DNA of 64,000 nt from Laburnicola sp. R22_1. Lineage: Eukaryota > Ascomycota > Dothideomycetes > Pleosporales > Didymosphaeriaceae. Below are positions 46,247 to 58,233 of this stretch, in pieces. The translations under genes were made by a program, and so were the position numbers. Under the pieces are notes generated by a model that was not told where the DNA came from, did no database searches, and worked only from the letters and a program-made list of their open reading frames with translations. Location of the stretch: positions 558,001 through 622,000 of the forward strand of contig JACONQ010000016.1 in NCBI GenBank assembly GCA_014281115.1, written 5' to 3'. Numbering within the stretch: position 1 is the stretch's first letter; each line of letters starts with the position of its first letter.

Positions 46247-47711
46247 ATGGCTGCAGCAACCGAAAGCCAGAGAACTCCGCTTTGGCTGGACTGTGTGTGT
46301 AAACACCCCGCATCCGACATGGTACCGCCAATGCTAACAAGCAGCCTTAGGATCCAGGGCACGATGTACAAGCCCCACGCAAGGTATTGCAGGCCGTTTG
46401 CTCACCGGAACTTCTCAACAGGACGCATACGCCCTCCTCCTAGCCGCTCACGATCCGCGCGTCGACCTGCTGGGCGTCAGCACCGTCCACGGAAACGCCT
46501 CGCTCGACCAGACCACATTGAGCGCACGAGCGCTGCTGGAAGCGATAGGAAAGCGCGAGATCAAAGTCTATCCTGGCCATGCGAAGCCCATCATACGCAA
46601 TGCCGTGTCGGCCGTAGACATACATGGTAGGAAGCAAGGGAAGGACATGGCAATCGTGATAGTGGACTGACACAGGCAGGTGAGTCCGGATTGGACGGCG
46701 TGACGCTCCTTCCGGAGCCAGTGGAGCCAGCGGCCACGGATATGGATGCCTTGGAGGCAATGTACAAGGCGCTCATTGCCACACCGCCGAACACAGCATG
46801 GCTGGTGTCGACAGGCACCCTGACAAACATTGGCCTGCTATTCCAGAAGTACGAGGATTTGGCCGGCCACTTGAAGGGCCTGAGTATTATGGGTGGTGCC
46901 ATCGGTGGCGGTTTTACGAACGCTCCGATGGGCAAGGTGAAGCTTGAGGGTGTGCGCTTCGGAAATCGGACGCGTAAGTGCCAGCGCTGTGGACATGTAG
47001 ATCGAATGCTGACTCGAATCCAGCATATGCCGAGTTCAATGTGTGTCATGATCCAGTTCGACCGAGACCTCGCTAACTCAGAATAGATTTATGTAAGGTA
47101 GCCCGCGATGGCGCCAGCTGGCAACCACTGATCTCAGACAGGTTGATCCTGAAGCATCGCACGCCGTCTTCTCGCACCCGGTACTCAAATCAAAGACCAC
47201 TTTGATACCTCTGGACCTCAGCCACCAAGTTCTCGGCACAGACGCGGTCCAGCACACGTTGCTCTACGGCTCCGAAAAGCCTCTAGCCCCGTCGGCAGCA
47301 GACACAGACAGGACCCCTTCTCGCGTTCGTGCTCTATTCAAGCAGATCATATCATACTTCGCCGGCACATACGCCGAAGTATTCTCGATAACAGCAGGCC
47401 CACCACTTCACGATCCACTTGCCGTTTCTGCTGCAATCTACCCGGAAATCTTTGACGATAAAGGTGGTGAGCGATTCGAGGTGGACATTGTAACGGAAGG
47501 TATTCACTCAGATGTACCGGGTGAAGTGGGAGAATTGGGCAGGACTAAGGTTGTCAAGTTGCCTCTCAGCGAGGGTGGCTGCAGGATACCAAGAAGCGTA
47601 GACTTGGCCAAGTTCTGGGAGAGCATAGAGAACTGTCTTCAACGCGCCGACGAAGCTACTCCAATGGCGAACATCTCTCGCGAAGAGTTGGTCAAGCTCG
47701 GCATCATATAG
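46247..47711 (+). CDS. Inosine-uridine preferring nucleoside hydrolase
   Basis: Seven exons: 46247-46294, 46351-46365 (15 nt), 46422-46626, 46680-46973, 47024-47040 (17 nt), 47087-47092 (6 nt) and 47142-47711, giving 384 residues. The Ca2+/ribose-binding signature DCDPGHDDAYALLLAA is encoded across three exons, with the 15-nt microexon coding DPGHD. Then come LLGVSTVHGNASLDQTT, WLVSTGTLTNIGLL, LSIMGGAIGGGFTNAPMG and AEFNIYVDPEASHAVF, and VDIVTEG near the C-terminus. The enzyme cleaves the N-glycosidic bond of nucleosides to base and ribose in salvage and nicotinamide-riboside use. The active-site Asp cluster is intact once all introns are removed. Without the 6-nt exon the family-typical IY before VDPEA would be lost. 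Confidence 0.9.
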
Positions 47712-48807
47712 CGGTAGATGGTAGCGCGCTATAACTGGAAAGACGAAGCAAGAGAAAGGATAGATGTAGATCCGGGTAGAGTGGACAGCGACAGCTAAAC
47801 TACAAGTTAGTACGCAAGCATTCAAGCTTACGAAAAAAGCAAGTCACGTTTCCAGAATGCGGCGTCTATATTTCCATTTAGCCTATTGACTTATCTAGCG
47901 CCGATTGGGGCTTCGTCTTCTATGGACGATTTGCCCCGGTCGAAGATTATGCTTAGCGAATGGATACATCGAGTCCTGAGTCTGCGGGATGTGCCAACGA
48001 CGACCCGGAACCGAGCGCACCGGGGTCGTTATGTTTTCGCTGAACGGTGCCCCAAGGAGACAGCACGGTATGTTAGTTTTCATTTCATGTTACATACATA
48101 GTGGGCCTCCGGAGGGAGTCAAGCATGTCTATGTATCATTGGATGCAGTCTTGCTCGTTGAAATCATCGTTTGAACGAAATCGGATTCAACGAGTTGACA
48201 ATAAAGTTCCTACCAAGTTGCCTGCCTTGATTATCTTTCGCCATCGAACTGTGATGACGCGGACTGCGGCGTCCAAAGCACGCATAACACGGGACGTGAA
48301 CAACAAACCTAGACCTCCACTCACGACCATGAACAGCCATCAACCCACCGTTCAACCTACCAGCATCTCAAGAAAAGAAAACGCAACCGTCAACCAAACC
48401 ACCAAGAGAACCAAAAGCTCACCATTCAGGCCTAGTCCCGGCAACCTGTCCCGCATCTACCTGAATTTATCCGCCCCGGATCAGGAACACCCCTCCCCGT
48501 TAATAACCCAAGACGCGATTGGGACGCAGCAAGGTATGACGGTTCTGCGGCTCGGGTAATTGCGTACATGGTTCTAGAAGGTGATGGTTGTTGTTGTTGC
48601 CCGGCTGCTGGACCCTGATTACTACGGCAGAGGTAGGGGTAGCTCTGGGCAAGATGTACTATATAGTGCAGAGGGGGCGGGGGGATGGGGAGAATTGCCT
48701 CGTTCTCTGCCTTTGTTCGTTTTGTATTTGTTGGAGTTTATCTCACTGCAATCGCTCGAGAAGGGTCTGGACGCGATTGTCCATTGATCCACCACAATCC
48801 GCCCACC
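47712..48807. other. Upstream region of the GH10 xylanase
   Basis: No accepted gene. A frame at 48101-48559 is Ser/Thr/Pro-rich and without family resemblance. One XlnR-type heptamer is annotated separately. Confidence 0.4.
47877..47883 (-). promoter_or_regulatory. Candidate XlnR site (GGCTAAA on the minus strand)
   Basis: TTTAGCC at 47877-47883 is the reverse complement of the XlnR consensus GGCTAAA. It lies about 925 bases before the xylanase start codon. A single heptamer can occur by chance. Confidence 0.3.
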
Positions 48808-49996
48808 ATGAAACTCTCCCTCCTCTCCCTCCTCCCCCTCGCCGCCGCCACCCCAACCTGGCCCCCCTCCTGGAAACCGCACCACCCCAAACCCCTCGCC
48901 TACCCCGGCCTCGATGTCCTCGCCAAAAAAGCTGGCCTCCTCTACTTTGGCACCGCCATCGACAACGTCGTCCTCAACAACACAGCCTACACCAGCACGG
49001 CCTTCAACCGCTCCGAATTCGGCCAAGTCACGCCCTCCAACGGCCTCAAATGGATGTACACGGAGCCTGCGCGCGGGCGCTTCAACTACACGCTTGCGGA
49101 CCAGGTGATGCAGCCCGGCAAGCGCGCGGGCCAGATGCGCCGCTGCCACGCCTTTGTGTGGCATAATCAGCTGCCGGAGTGGTTGACGGGGCGCAACTGG
49201 ACGAAGAAGGAGCTGGTGCGCGTGTTGGAGAATCATATCAAGAACGAGGGGCGGCGGTATTATGACGAGTGTTATGCGTGGGATGTGGTGAATGAGGCGT
49301 TTGAAGATGATGGGTCGTTGAGGAAGACGCTGTTTTTGGATGTTATTGGGGAGGAGTATATCGAGCTGGCATTTCGGTTTGCGAGGAGGTATACGAGTCC
49401 GAGGACGAGGTTGTATTATAATGATTATGGGATTGAGAGGGTGAATAATAAGAGCACGGCTGTGGCGGCGTTGGGTACGTTCTTTTCTTTCTCCGTTGTT
49501 CTTGAGGGAAGGTTAGCTGATGTTGGAATAGTCAAGGATTTTGTTAAGCGCCGTGTACCCATTGATGGTGTGGGTCTCCAGGCACACTATACCGTAGGGC
49601 GTGCGCCGACGTACGATGATCAGACGGCTGCCCTGTAAGTCGCTATTCTTCCCCCTTTCCATTTCCACAGACCGTCTAACATGTACACACAGTAAACTGT
49701 TCACCAACCTGGGCATGGAGACGGCTCTCACCGAACTCGACGTCCGCATCGAGTTGCCCGACGACTCCACCAAGCAAGCGCTACAAGCAGCCGTTTATGC
49801 TGATTCTGTGAAATCTTGCGTCGATGTCGACGACTGTGTCGGCGTGACGGTATGGGACTTTTATGATCCTGTCAGTTGGGTGCCTGAAACTTTTCCTGGA
49901 TACGGCAATGCCTGTTTGCTCGACGCCAATTTCACGCGCAAGCCAGCGTACTTTGCCATCTCGGATATGTTGAAGACCTATCATTACGTCTGGTAA
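48808..49996 (+). CDS. Secreted GH10 endo-1,4-beta-xylanase
   Basis: Exons 48808-49474, 49532-49634 and 49693-49996 give 357 residues. The signal peptide is MKLSLLSLLPLAAATP. The GH10 barrel includes LYFGTAIDN, FGQVTPSNGLKWMYTEPARGRFNYTLAD, RCHAFVWHNQLPEWL, the acid/base Glu163 in AWDVVNEAF, LYYNDYGIE, VGLQAHY, the nucleophile Glu271 in ALTELDVR, and VTVWDFYDPVSWVP. It hydrolyses internal bonds of xylan outside the cell. There is no carbohydrate-binding module, and the length matches a single catalytic domain. The residue order WNEAFEDDGSLR-type with N-glycosylation sequons (NNT, NRS, NYT) fits a secreted protein. The xlnR regulator gene in the same window is its likely activator (family knowledge, not shown here). 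Confidence 0.95.
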
Positions 49997-50126
49997 GAGA
50001 TGTGAGGGATGTCCGTATGTAGTCAATTACTCATGAGTAGTGTTCTCGGTCCTCCTGTAGGCTATAGGAAACAAGCCCGTGGTATCTCTTGCTTGTATAC
50101 TGCTCTCCAGCCTACATGAGCCGAGC

Positions 50127-50733
50127 TTACCACCCCCTCCCCGCCTTCGCACCGCCTAGCAAGGCACCTGGCGGTCGCGCCAACCCAGCTTCAACATCCC
50201 TCTCCACATTCTCACTAACCTTCTCTCCCATCTTTGCCTCTTCGTCCCTCTTCCTCTTGCCCTCGCTCTCATCTTTCCAAACATAGTTCCCCGCACCGCC
50301 GCGTCCCGCCCTGGCTACGGGCATCTGCTGATTCTCCGGATGCCATGGTGTAGACACTTGAGGTTTCGACGTCGTAGGAAGGGCGGTAGCGTCCGACGGC
50401 GTAGTAAAAGTGCCTTCTTTCTCGAGCTGGGAGGGCTGGTACCAGTTCCCCGCGCCCCCGCGCCCGGTATACGCGTATGGTTGGGTTGTGGAGGGCGAGG
50501 ATATTGAAGGAGGTGCGGCGGTGGAGGCGTGGATGTGGTTGGCTTCTACATCCTGTTCCTGCATTAGCAAGGCTTCAAAGCACAGTCATGCGCTGTAGGA
50601 ATTCCGCATCTGCTGATGCGCTTCTGATACGGCCAGGAAGCGAAGTCGCCAAACAGAGACCACATACCTCAGCAACCTTTTTGCTCTGTTCCTGCGCCTG
50701 GATGATATTTCCTGCCCCGCCACGCCCAGGCAT
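50127..50733 (-). CDS. DUF3602/Par32-like GRGGAGN-repeat protein
   Basis: Exons 50668-50733 and 50127-50558 give about 165 residues. Three copies of the motif GRGGAGN (at the N-terminus, mid-protein before WYQPSQLE, and before YVWKDE) plus a C-terminal AGRGW define the fungal DUF3602 family. The family includes yeast Par32, a phosphoprotein that responds to TORC1 and nitrogen and restrains ammonium transporters. The rest is low-complexity and probably disordered. A second possible acceptor six bases downstream (exon start 50552) would remove two residues (EQ) without changing frame. The gene is convergent with the xylanase gene, only 130 bases apart. Confidence 0.85.
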
Positions 50734-51356
50734 CTTATGTGCGCACTATCTCAAATTGCAGTCCTGTTGCTGATATCGGCGTCCCTGATGGTGCGTCGCC
50801 TGCTGACAAGAGTTGCTAGCAAGCTCACAGATGGAAACCGAATAGAAGGGAAGTAAGTCTAGAAGGAGCTCAGCCGAGCTCTAGGTAAACGGGATCATCT
50901 ATGGTGATTCCTTTTGAAGAGAGCGCGGCGCCTGTGGAGCGCGGGGGACACACACGCTTGATGATTCGACTGCGGGGTGAAGGCGGATGGGCGAGGTGAC
51001 TGCATTAGTCATAGGAATTTGAATATGATAACCACTCCCGGAGGAATCTCTCCTCACTCATCATCGTCCGCTACCATACATCACATTTCACCATGGTAAC
51101 AGTGGAGCTGATTGAGGAAAGAGAAGAAAGAAGTCGTGATTTAATGGCTACATACTGTTTCCTTTGGGAACAGCCAGACACTGGATATTGAGTTAAGCAA
51201 CAAACCGTCCGTACTCTGGATGAAGAATCAAAATCGATACCCCCAGAAGGCCACCTCCCGGCCATGCCGTCATGAAGTTCGCTGAACACCAGAACGCCTC
51301 ATCACCCCTTGTAGATACCCTAAACCCAGCCGCACCGGATAGGCAAAGGTCGAAGA
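50734..51356. other. Intergenic region
   Basis: Upstream region of the DUF3602 gene and 3' flank of pacC. No gene or RNA is seen. Confidence 0.4.
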
Positions 51357-53391
51357 TCATTCTCTGCCTTCTTGCACAGCCCGGAGAACAGGATATAGAT
51401 CCCGCGCATCGTCGCTCATCCTGCGCTCATCCTCGTGCTTGACGTCCTCATCGTCGTAATAATCTTGAGCCTCGAGCCGCTGCTTGACGTAGGCTCGGAT
51501 TTTCTCAATCGTACGGATGTTCTCCACCCAGGTTTGTTGAGAGATCTCGTTGGGCTGTTCAGTAGAAGCGGACGACACTGCACTAGGAGAGCGCACAGAC
51601 AGAGCGGGATCGACCTTGGGTGAGTGGATCGCTAGCTGATTTACAGTGTGATGTAGGTTCTCCTGCTCTTCAGAGGCGCGACGAGACGCCTTTGCCTCTT
51701 GAGAATTATCCGAAGTGACCATGTGGTCACTTCCCCGGCGACCGGGCGCTGCCTTCTGCAGGAGATTGCCAGAATAACGCCGGCGACCATCAGCATCAAA
51801 GGCAGGTGCTAGTCCGGACGAAGGAGCAGCGGCAGACATATCCGACATGGCACTGACCGAAGGCAGCGTTGGATACATGCTCCCCATTGAAGGCCTAGTG
51901 GTGGGAGAAACAGTGCTTGCTGAGTGGTGCGATCCAGGCGAATGTTGGGAAGCGTAGGACATGACACTTGATGCCGGCGTCAATGCTGGGGTGTCGGTGC
52001 TCGGCGGGGCGGCAGCAACAGCGTGTGACGATTGAGCATGGGTTGTCGCAAGCCCTGGAGGAGAGTGGCTAGAGCGATAAGCTGCGCCAGTGTGTACGTA
52101 GTGAGAGCCAGCTTGCTGAACGCCGGCGACGGCGGCATGGTTAGGGTTTTCGTACACGGTGCTCTGCAGTTGCTCCAAGAACTGGTCGATGTTCAACAGG
52201 TCGCTCTTGGTCCTCAAGTTGGGTAGCGGCAACGAGTAAGGATGCATGGGAGGATGGGAGGCTTGAGCTACCATGGTACCTCCATGGCCGTATTCAGACA
52301 TGCCTCCGGGGTAGCCGGAGCCAGTGGTAGGGAGGTGAACGCCGTTGAGCCCCATGAGTCGTTGGCCTACATCATAATAGGTAGCCGGGTCGATTGCACG
52401 GCGCTTGGCATCTCCGAAGAACTCATTGAGGGCGTCATAGGCAGCGCGTTTTCGGATCTCGTAAGAATCATTCAGGTTCTGCTGGGCAGGGTTGACAGCA
52501 TAGTAGACGGGGCCATAGGCGGAATTCTGGGGAGGACCGCCGTAAAAGCCGGCGGGAGCGCCACCGGGGTGCTGCTGCCCATAGCCTCCATTGGGTCCCA
52601 TGCCACTGTCAGGATATTGGTACCCACTCGCTGTAGCGGCAAGTGCCTGCAAGTCAGCGACCACTGTGAAGCGCGAGTTAGAATTGAAAAGGAAGAGGGA
52701 TACATTGGCAAGGAGCGGATCGAGTCGGGCAGGAGGTACAGAGACACACTGGAGGTCTCGAGGGTAGGTGATGAGAGAGAGGAGACTTACGTTTGCCGCC
52801 TTGACCCGGGTAGCCGGGACCACCGTGGGGACCACCACGGTTGGGCTCCGGAGAGCGCAACAGGACCGAGTCATCGGCGTGCGTCTTGACGTGCTTCTTA
52901 AGATCCTGGGGACGCTTGAAGGCTTTGCCGCAGAAGTCGCACTTGTGAGGCTTCAAGGGGACGTGGACGCGAATGTGAGAGGTGATGTGGTCGCGTTTGA
53001 CGGTCGTGGTGCGGCAGTTGCCCCACTGGCAGGTGAGATTGAGGTTGTTGGTGCTCTTGCGGCCGACATGGCGCTCGCAGACGTGATCCTGTGCAACTGT
53101 GAGCGGACGACGACGCGACGAGGGAGTGGGCGGCGCGCAGCAGCACGTTGTTGCCTGCGTCGATGGTAGACGCGGGCTGCGCGGGCGCGGTGAGCACGCG
53201 GAGGGACTTACGTAGAGCTGCTCAGCGGTCGGGCATCGCTCGCCACAGTTCTGCCACTGGCAGACGAGCTGGTCGGTCGCGCCGACGTTGGAGGCGGCGG
53301 GGATCTGTGCGGGCTGCTGTGTGGGCGTGCCGACGGGCTGCTGGGGAGCCGTCTGCGGTCCGGATGCTGGGGCAGGCTGAGGGTCGGCCAT
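51357..53391 (-). CDS. pacC: PacC/Rim101 pH-response zinc-finger transcription factor
   Basis: Exons 53212-53391, 52791-53088 and 51357-52663 give 594 residues. Three C2H2 fingers: finger 1 C44/C49/H62/H67, finger 2 C80/C85/H98/H102 and finger 3 C110/C113/H126/H130, the last reading [21 protein letters not shown], as in PacC. The following Gly/Pro-rich region has [14 protein letters not shown] and [19 protein letters not shown], the basic segment used for nuclear import in the family. The C-terminal [10 protein letters not shown] resembles the signalling-protease-box tyrosine motif (YPxL) bound by the PalA/Vps23 pathway. At alkaline pH PacC is proteolysed in two steps to an activator of alkaline genes and repressor of acid genes. 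Introns of 123 and 127 bp are longer than usual here. The protein is somewhat shorter than A. nidulans PacC (about 680 residues). Confidence 0.95.
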
Positions 53392-54435
53392 GGTGGTGTG
53401 GTGGTGTGGTGGGCGGGGCGAGGGAGGCCTTGGCAGGTTCAGAAGCCAAACAAGATAGAGAGTCGCGCGTGCTTAGGTAACGCACACGGCGGTGCAACAG
53501 GAGGAAGGCGCGGGCGGCGAGGGCGAGGGCGAGGGCGTCCCGTCGAGGGAGGGTCGCAATGCGGAGAAAGAGTCGAGGAATGCGAGGACGGGGCAGGCCG
53601 AGTGAAGTATGAAAATGAGCGGGGGGAGGAAAACCTGGGCACGCTCTGGGCGCCAAATCCGTTCCGGAAAGCTCCAAGAAAGCGCCCAGCCAGCGCCCAG
53701 CCCCCGTCGCCCTTGGCACCGCGGCCACGGCCGGCGCCCAACCGCGACTCGGCGAATGCCGCCGGCTCGGCCATCCGGACGTCTTGGTTGCGCCACGCCC
53801 AGCCGCGCCCAGCCGCGCCGTCGGCCACACACCCCGGCTTTTCCCACCTGCAGCCCGCGCAGCGCCCCGTGGCCTGCGAGGGAGCTGAGGCGCGCCGGCC
53901 TCGTACCCCGCCATCGCTGATCGCTGATCGCTGAGCGAGTCGAGCATGGGCAGGTTCCGTACTGCCTGTGTCCGTCGAGCAAACGCCGGCAGACGCTTGG
54001 TTCGAGGCGCGGCGAGCAGCATGAGACGAGACCCAGCCGAAACTCCCGCCTGCCTACGGTAGAGCCAAGAACGTGCCCGCCCCCTTGGCTTCGGCGGAAT
54101 GCTCGTCACGCTCTGTTCGCCCAGACCTTCCGCGCTGCCCTTCTGCTTTGTCCTGCGTTTCAACCTTGGAAGCACCTCTGTCACGCCATCACCGGTGCCC
54201 TTGCCCGTATTGCACTAGCAGCCATGCGAGCTGGTCCGCGTGCTTGATACCATGTTCGAGCGGCATCCATCGCCGTGACTGAACCTTGCGCTTTCGCTAC
54301 TTTCCATACCATGCATGCGAGCGTACCTACACCATCTCGGGGACCTTCTGCCCCCATGACCAGCACCTTGGCCTGCACGGCCTTCAAGAGCGGGACGAGG
54401 CCCCTTCCTTGGTACCAAGATAGCGTGTGCTTGGC
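53392..54435. promoter_or_regulatory. pacC upstream region with clustered PacC-type sites
   Basis: GCCAAG or its complement CTTGGC occurs at 53429-53434, 53712-53717, 54064-54069, 54084-54089, 54367-54372 and 54430-54435. PacC binds GCCARG, so six sites in about 1 kb upstream of pacC suggests autoregulation. The region is GC-rich, which raises chance occurrence. Confidence 0.45.
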
Positions 54436-55311
54436 CGCTGAGGCGGTGCAGTGCACGTCATTGTCAGCCAAACCACATGCTGCAAGTACCACGCGATTAG
54501 CCACGTGTAACAAGCTCAACCATCGAGAAGGACTGCAGGCTTGACTGTCGACTTCTGTCTCGCACACAGCAGGGTTACAATATGTGGAAACTCACCGTTA
54601 CCAAACAAAGCGCTAAAGTTGGATCAATTCTCACCTTCTCGAATTGGATACACATCGAGCGTCAGGAACTGACCCGTCACATACAAACCAATAGTAGTAC
54701 CGTCGTCTTTTCGGGCGCATGGGAGCCGCATAGTGTGGCGCACATTGAAGTCATAACAAGCAACCACTCCTCAGCGAAACGCTCAGCACCCAACTTCTCA
54801 CGCGAGCTTCCTTGCACGGGGCATACATCCCCCGGTCTTGGCTCCCCGTAGGGGATGCATTGCGGCTTTCGTCGCCGAGACGGATCAGCGCGGAAGGGTT
54901 TGAGTGGTGCCGAGATTCTTGGGTTCAAGAGCGGAGATGGGGTGCCAAGGGAGCGCAATCTCAAGAAACGTTTGTCCAAAGTGTTGGAAAGTGGCTTTGC
55001 ATTGTTGGTGAGCCCAGTCCACCTCGGGCTCTCTCTTGCATGCTCTTGAGTCTTGAGCTACCATCCGCCGACAGTCTCTCATATTATGCAAAATGAACCT
55101 CGGGTTGGGTAAACCGGTCATCATCCATTTCTCTCCAAACCCCGAACCCACCATGGGAAGAACTTTGATACAGTGACAGTATAGACATAATCTATCGAGG
55201 CTATGTAACAACCAGAGCACCTGAGAAACCCTCCATCCCATCATGACAACCATAGAACCGATCTTTCAATTCGCGCCAAACACGAAACCCACATCCCATG
55301 CCCTGTCCCAT
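54436..55311. other. Intergenic region
   Basis: Further upstream sequence of pacC and 3' flank of the retropepsin-like gene. Overlapping short frames on both strands were not accepted. Confidence 0.4.
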
Positions 55312-56473
55312 CTATTTATTCTTCTTCCCCAACTTCTCCTCCAAGTCCTTGATCTCATCGCGCAGCGCCCTCGCCGCCTTATCCGAATTCTGTCTCTTCA
55401 GCTGCGACTTCGTCTTGTACAGCTGTAGCTCCCATCTCGCAATCTGAAGTGCCTTCTTCTTCTTCTTGAGCGACTTCTCTTTGGCTCTGCGCTCATCGGT
55501 GCCCTCTTTCGTTGCCTTCACCGCTTTCTCGGCGTTCTTCACTTTTGTTTCCAGGTCTGCTACCTGGAGAGAGAGCTCTTCTCTCTTCGGGTCTGACATT
55601 TCTTAGTGAGATTCAACATAACCCAAGTGCTGTGAAAGAAAGTTTACCTGAAACCAAATTCAAGTCATTGAACATCCCCAAGTTCGGAGGTGCAAGGAGA
55701 TTCTCCTTCACGATAGATCGCGTACCGATCACCAAGTCGACCTGTGCACTCTCCGACACCAAGAAGCGCATGTGCTTGAAGATCTTTGGGCTCGTATTGT
55801 GGAACCAGGACACACGGATCGCCCCCGATACCTGGTGTATTTCACCAGTTGCGACCACGGCGCCATTGCCTTCCGTCTGCGTCAGAGATCGGAACTCGGT
55901 GAAGCCCAGGCGGCGCGCCAGGTCGGCAGAGATGATGTTGCCTTGCATACAGCCGGTATCGATGAGGCATCTTGCTGTAATGTATTCTGCGCCGTCTTGT
56001 CGGTATACGGAGACTGCGAGCATGAATTCGTTTTCCCTATCACGGAAGATCTACATACATCAGCGCTCCTGCTCAATTTCTCTAGAATGGAAGAATGTCA
56101 TCTTACATTTTCACCACTCTCTTCTGGGTCAGCCCATTCCACGGTAGCAGCCAGTTTCCGCTTCAACTTTTTTGGTCCAGTAAAAAAGGCGGCTTTGAAG
56201 CAATCCCACCAAGACAGTTCGACTAGGGCGACATGAGTGCCGCGCCGTTTGATGGCATCCTGACCTGTTTCGGCACCGGCGTTCTCCGCAACTATTGTTT
56301 GGGTAGAGATGGAAGACGAACGACCTCGCGGAGTCGCCAATGAGACGTTCTGTTTCTCGAAATCAACGGAAAGATGCTGCCCTCTGCCAGACAAGTCTGC
56401 ATCATATGTGTATCAGCATTTTTCAAACCGAGGTTAAGAGGTGTGGCTCACTGGATATTTTGGTCTCATCCAT
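55312..56473 (-). CDS. Retropepsin-like aspartic protease-fold protein with C-terminal coiled coil
   Basis: Exons in transcript order: 56452-56473, 56107-56396, 55648-56050 and 55312-55601, giving 334 residues. The N-terminal 100 residues are basic and low-complexity. The middle has a retropepsin-like fold: LAVSVYRQDGAEYITARCLIDTGCMQGNIISADLA, with the DTG catalytic motif in the expected position. Later come FKHMRFLVSESAQVDLVIGTRSIVKENLL, matching the second half of a retroviral-type protease monomer. The last exon adds a highly charged coiled coil (REELSLQVADLETKVKNAEK through DEIKDLEEKLGKK). Such single-domain proteases act as dimers. The last intron (55602-55647) ends in AAG and is less certain. 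Without it the protein ends just after ALGLC, and the coiled coil would be a separate 95-residue gene starting at 55599. Confidence 0.7.
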
Positions 56474-58233
56474 CTTCGATATAGGGTATGAAGTGATTCG
56501 ATCTAGTGCCCTAGGTGGTCGCCCTTGAACGTGAGGATCAACGTGGGTTTATATGCCAGTAGGCTGCGCTGGCAGACCCGCAGATCCATTACGAAGCAAA
56601 CGCACGGAAGCAAACGCACCAGGCAACGAACTGAGCGTCTGAGCGTGACAAGGATCCTGTTGAGCCTCCTCGTGACGGTATGGGTTGCTGTGACCGGTTC
56701 CGTGCAGGCTTTGCGGTTTTGTGGAGGCAAAGCCCCTCGGTAGCGGTGTCAAGTAGGATTACGATTCGCTAGCGGGCCAGACTTCGGCCATGCGAACTCC
56801 TGCGCAGAGCTTCATAATGGCACCGAGAGGCGTCAGTTTGCCTGGTCTGGGTACATTGGGGGCCGGTAGTGGCGGGCATTCCGTTGCCTGAGCGCTCACA
56901 AGGGCCATCTAGACCGCTGTTTGTGGCGAAGCCATCCTCTATTTCCAGAACCATGGTCATGAAGTCCTTGCGGCGTAGCTGCGGAATAAGAAAGGGTTCT
57001 GCCCTCTTCATCGTCTTTCACTCTTCATAGTCCCCAAATTGTCTGCCTTCTTCAAAACCTTCGTGTTGCTGACACCACGCAGTTACTTCGCCCCCACCAA
57101 CTTCATCGTTGACGCCCCTCGTCAAGCCGGTCGTATGGAATAGACACAGTACGCAAGCCGCTCAGGTAACTGGAAAATGGCTCGCAAGTACCTCATCCGA
57201 ACATGTCCTTGGCGACGAAAGGGTGCTAAGTTCCGATGATGGATGGCATGCCGATAATAACGTCTAGGACTGGAGTTTCGACTGACTCCATCGCCACCCC
57301 GCGACTTGTCCTGAGCCCTGGAGAGGTTGTGGTCACCTGACTGACGCGTTCAGCCCGAGGCCCTGAGGCAGGGCCGGTGGAGCTGCATGACCTTGCCAGG
57401 GCGGGGTTCGGCTCCCAACTCGAAGCTACAGATAAGGAAGGCAAAAGAGGCGCAGACGCTCAGCCTGACCGGTCGAAGAACACGAAACCTTTAGAGGCTC
57501 GGATTTTAGCGACAATTTGCTGTTGCCTAGCTTTGTGTAAGCGGTCACAGCAGCTGAAAAAAGATCGGGTTTTCAGCAGCCCCAACAGCTTGCTTGCACT
57601 GTTACCCTTTGTAAGTACATCTCTGCCAGTAGAGCCACCTTACTGGTCCCTTAGAAGAGACCCCGTAGTTATATACAACGTGTTGTAAGCGGCCAGCTTG
57701 TAGCCGCAGAACATGACTTTGGGTACCTTCCGCCTTTGTATCGCCTATCCTGGAGCCGCACCGAGTAATTAGACTTTTCTGAAGCTGTAGGGTGGACAAT
57801 AAGAATGATCTCGTACTTCGAAAGTTGCGATGCAACCCAACTTGCTTGAACAAGAGAAAAGAGGGCGGGAGTGGAGGGGATCTTCCAGTGGACCGCTCCA
57901 GCTCATGGCTTTCTGATGCCTCGATCGGTACACGACGTAGCTGCAGACAGTCGTCCGCTAAGCTAGCGGTGTGCATGCACGTTTGACAAACATGCATAGT
58001 CGAGCCCATGGTAACATTTGCCAGGATCTGAATGGACGAGAGATTTTTACCGCCTTTCCATGATAGGCCAGATGCAGCAAGATGCATCGTTGCCACCGGA
58101 AGTTGAGCGACGGAGTGAAGCTGCGCCTCAACGCCCCGGACGGATATCCTTTGGAATATAAGCCTTGAGCCCGTCGTTATGTTTCTCCCAAGTCACCAGT
58201 CTTGAGAGCGCCGGTCCTATTATAGTCACGAAT
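56474..58233. other. 1.8-kb gene-free stretch
   Basis: Divergent upstream regions of the retropepsin-like and DUF6594 genes. I see no domain-bearing frame, RNA gene or clear repeat. Confidence 0.4.

Noticed and set aside
48101..48559. A 152-codon frame upstream of the xylanase gene
   Set aside because: Ser/Thr/Pro/Arg-rich, no recognisable domain, lies where the xylanase promoter is expected; support is too weak for a gene call.
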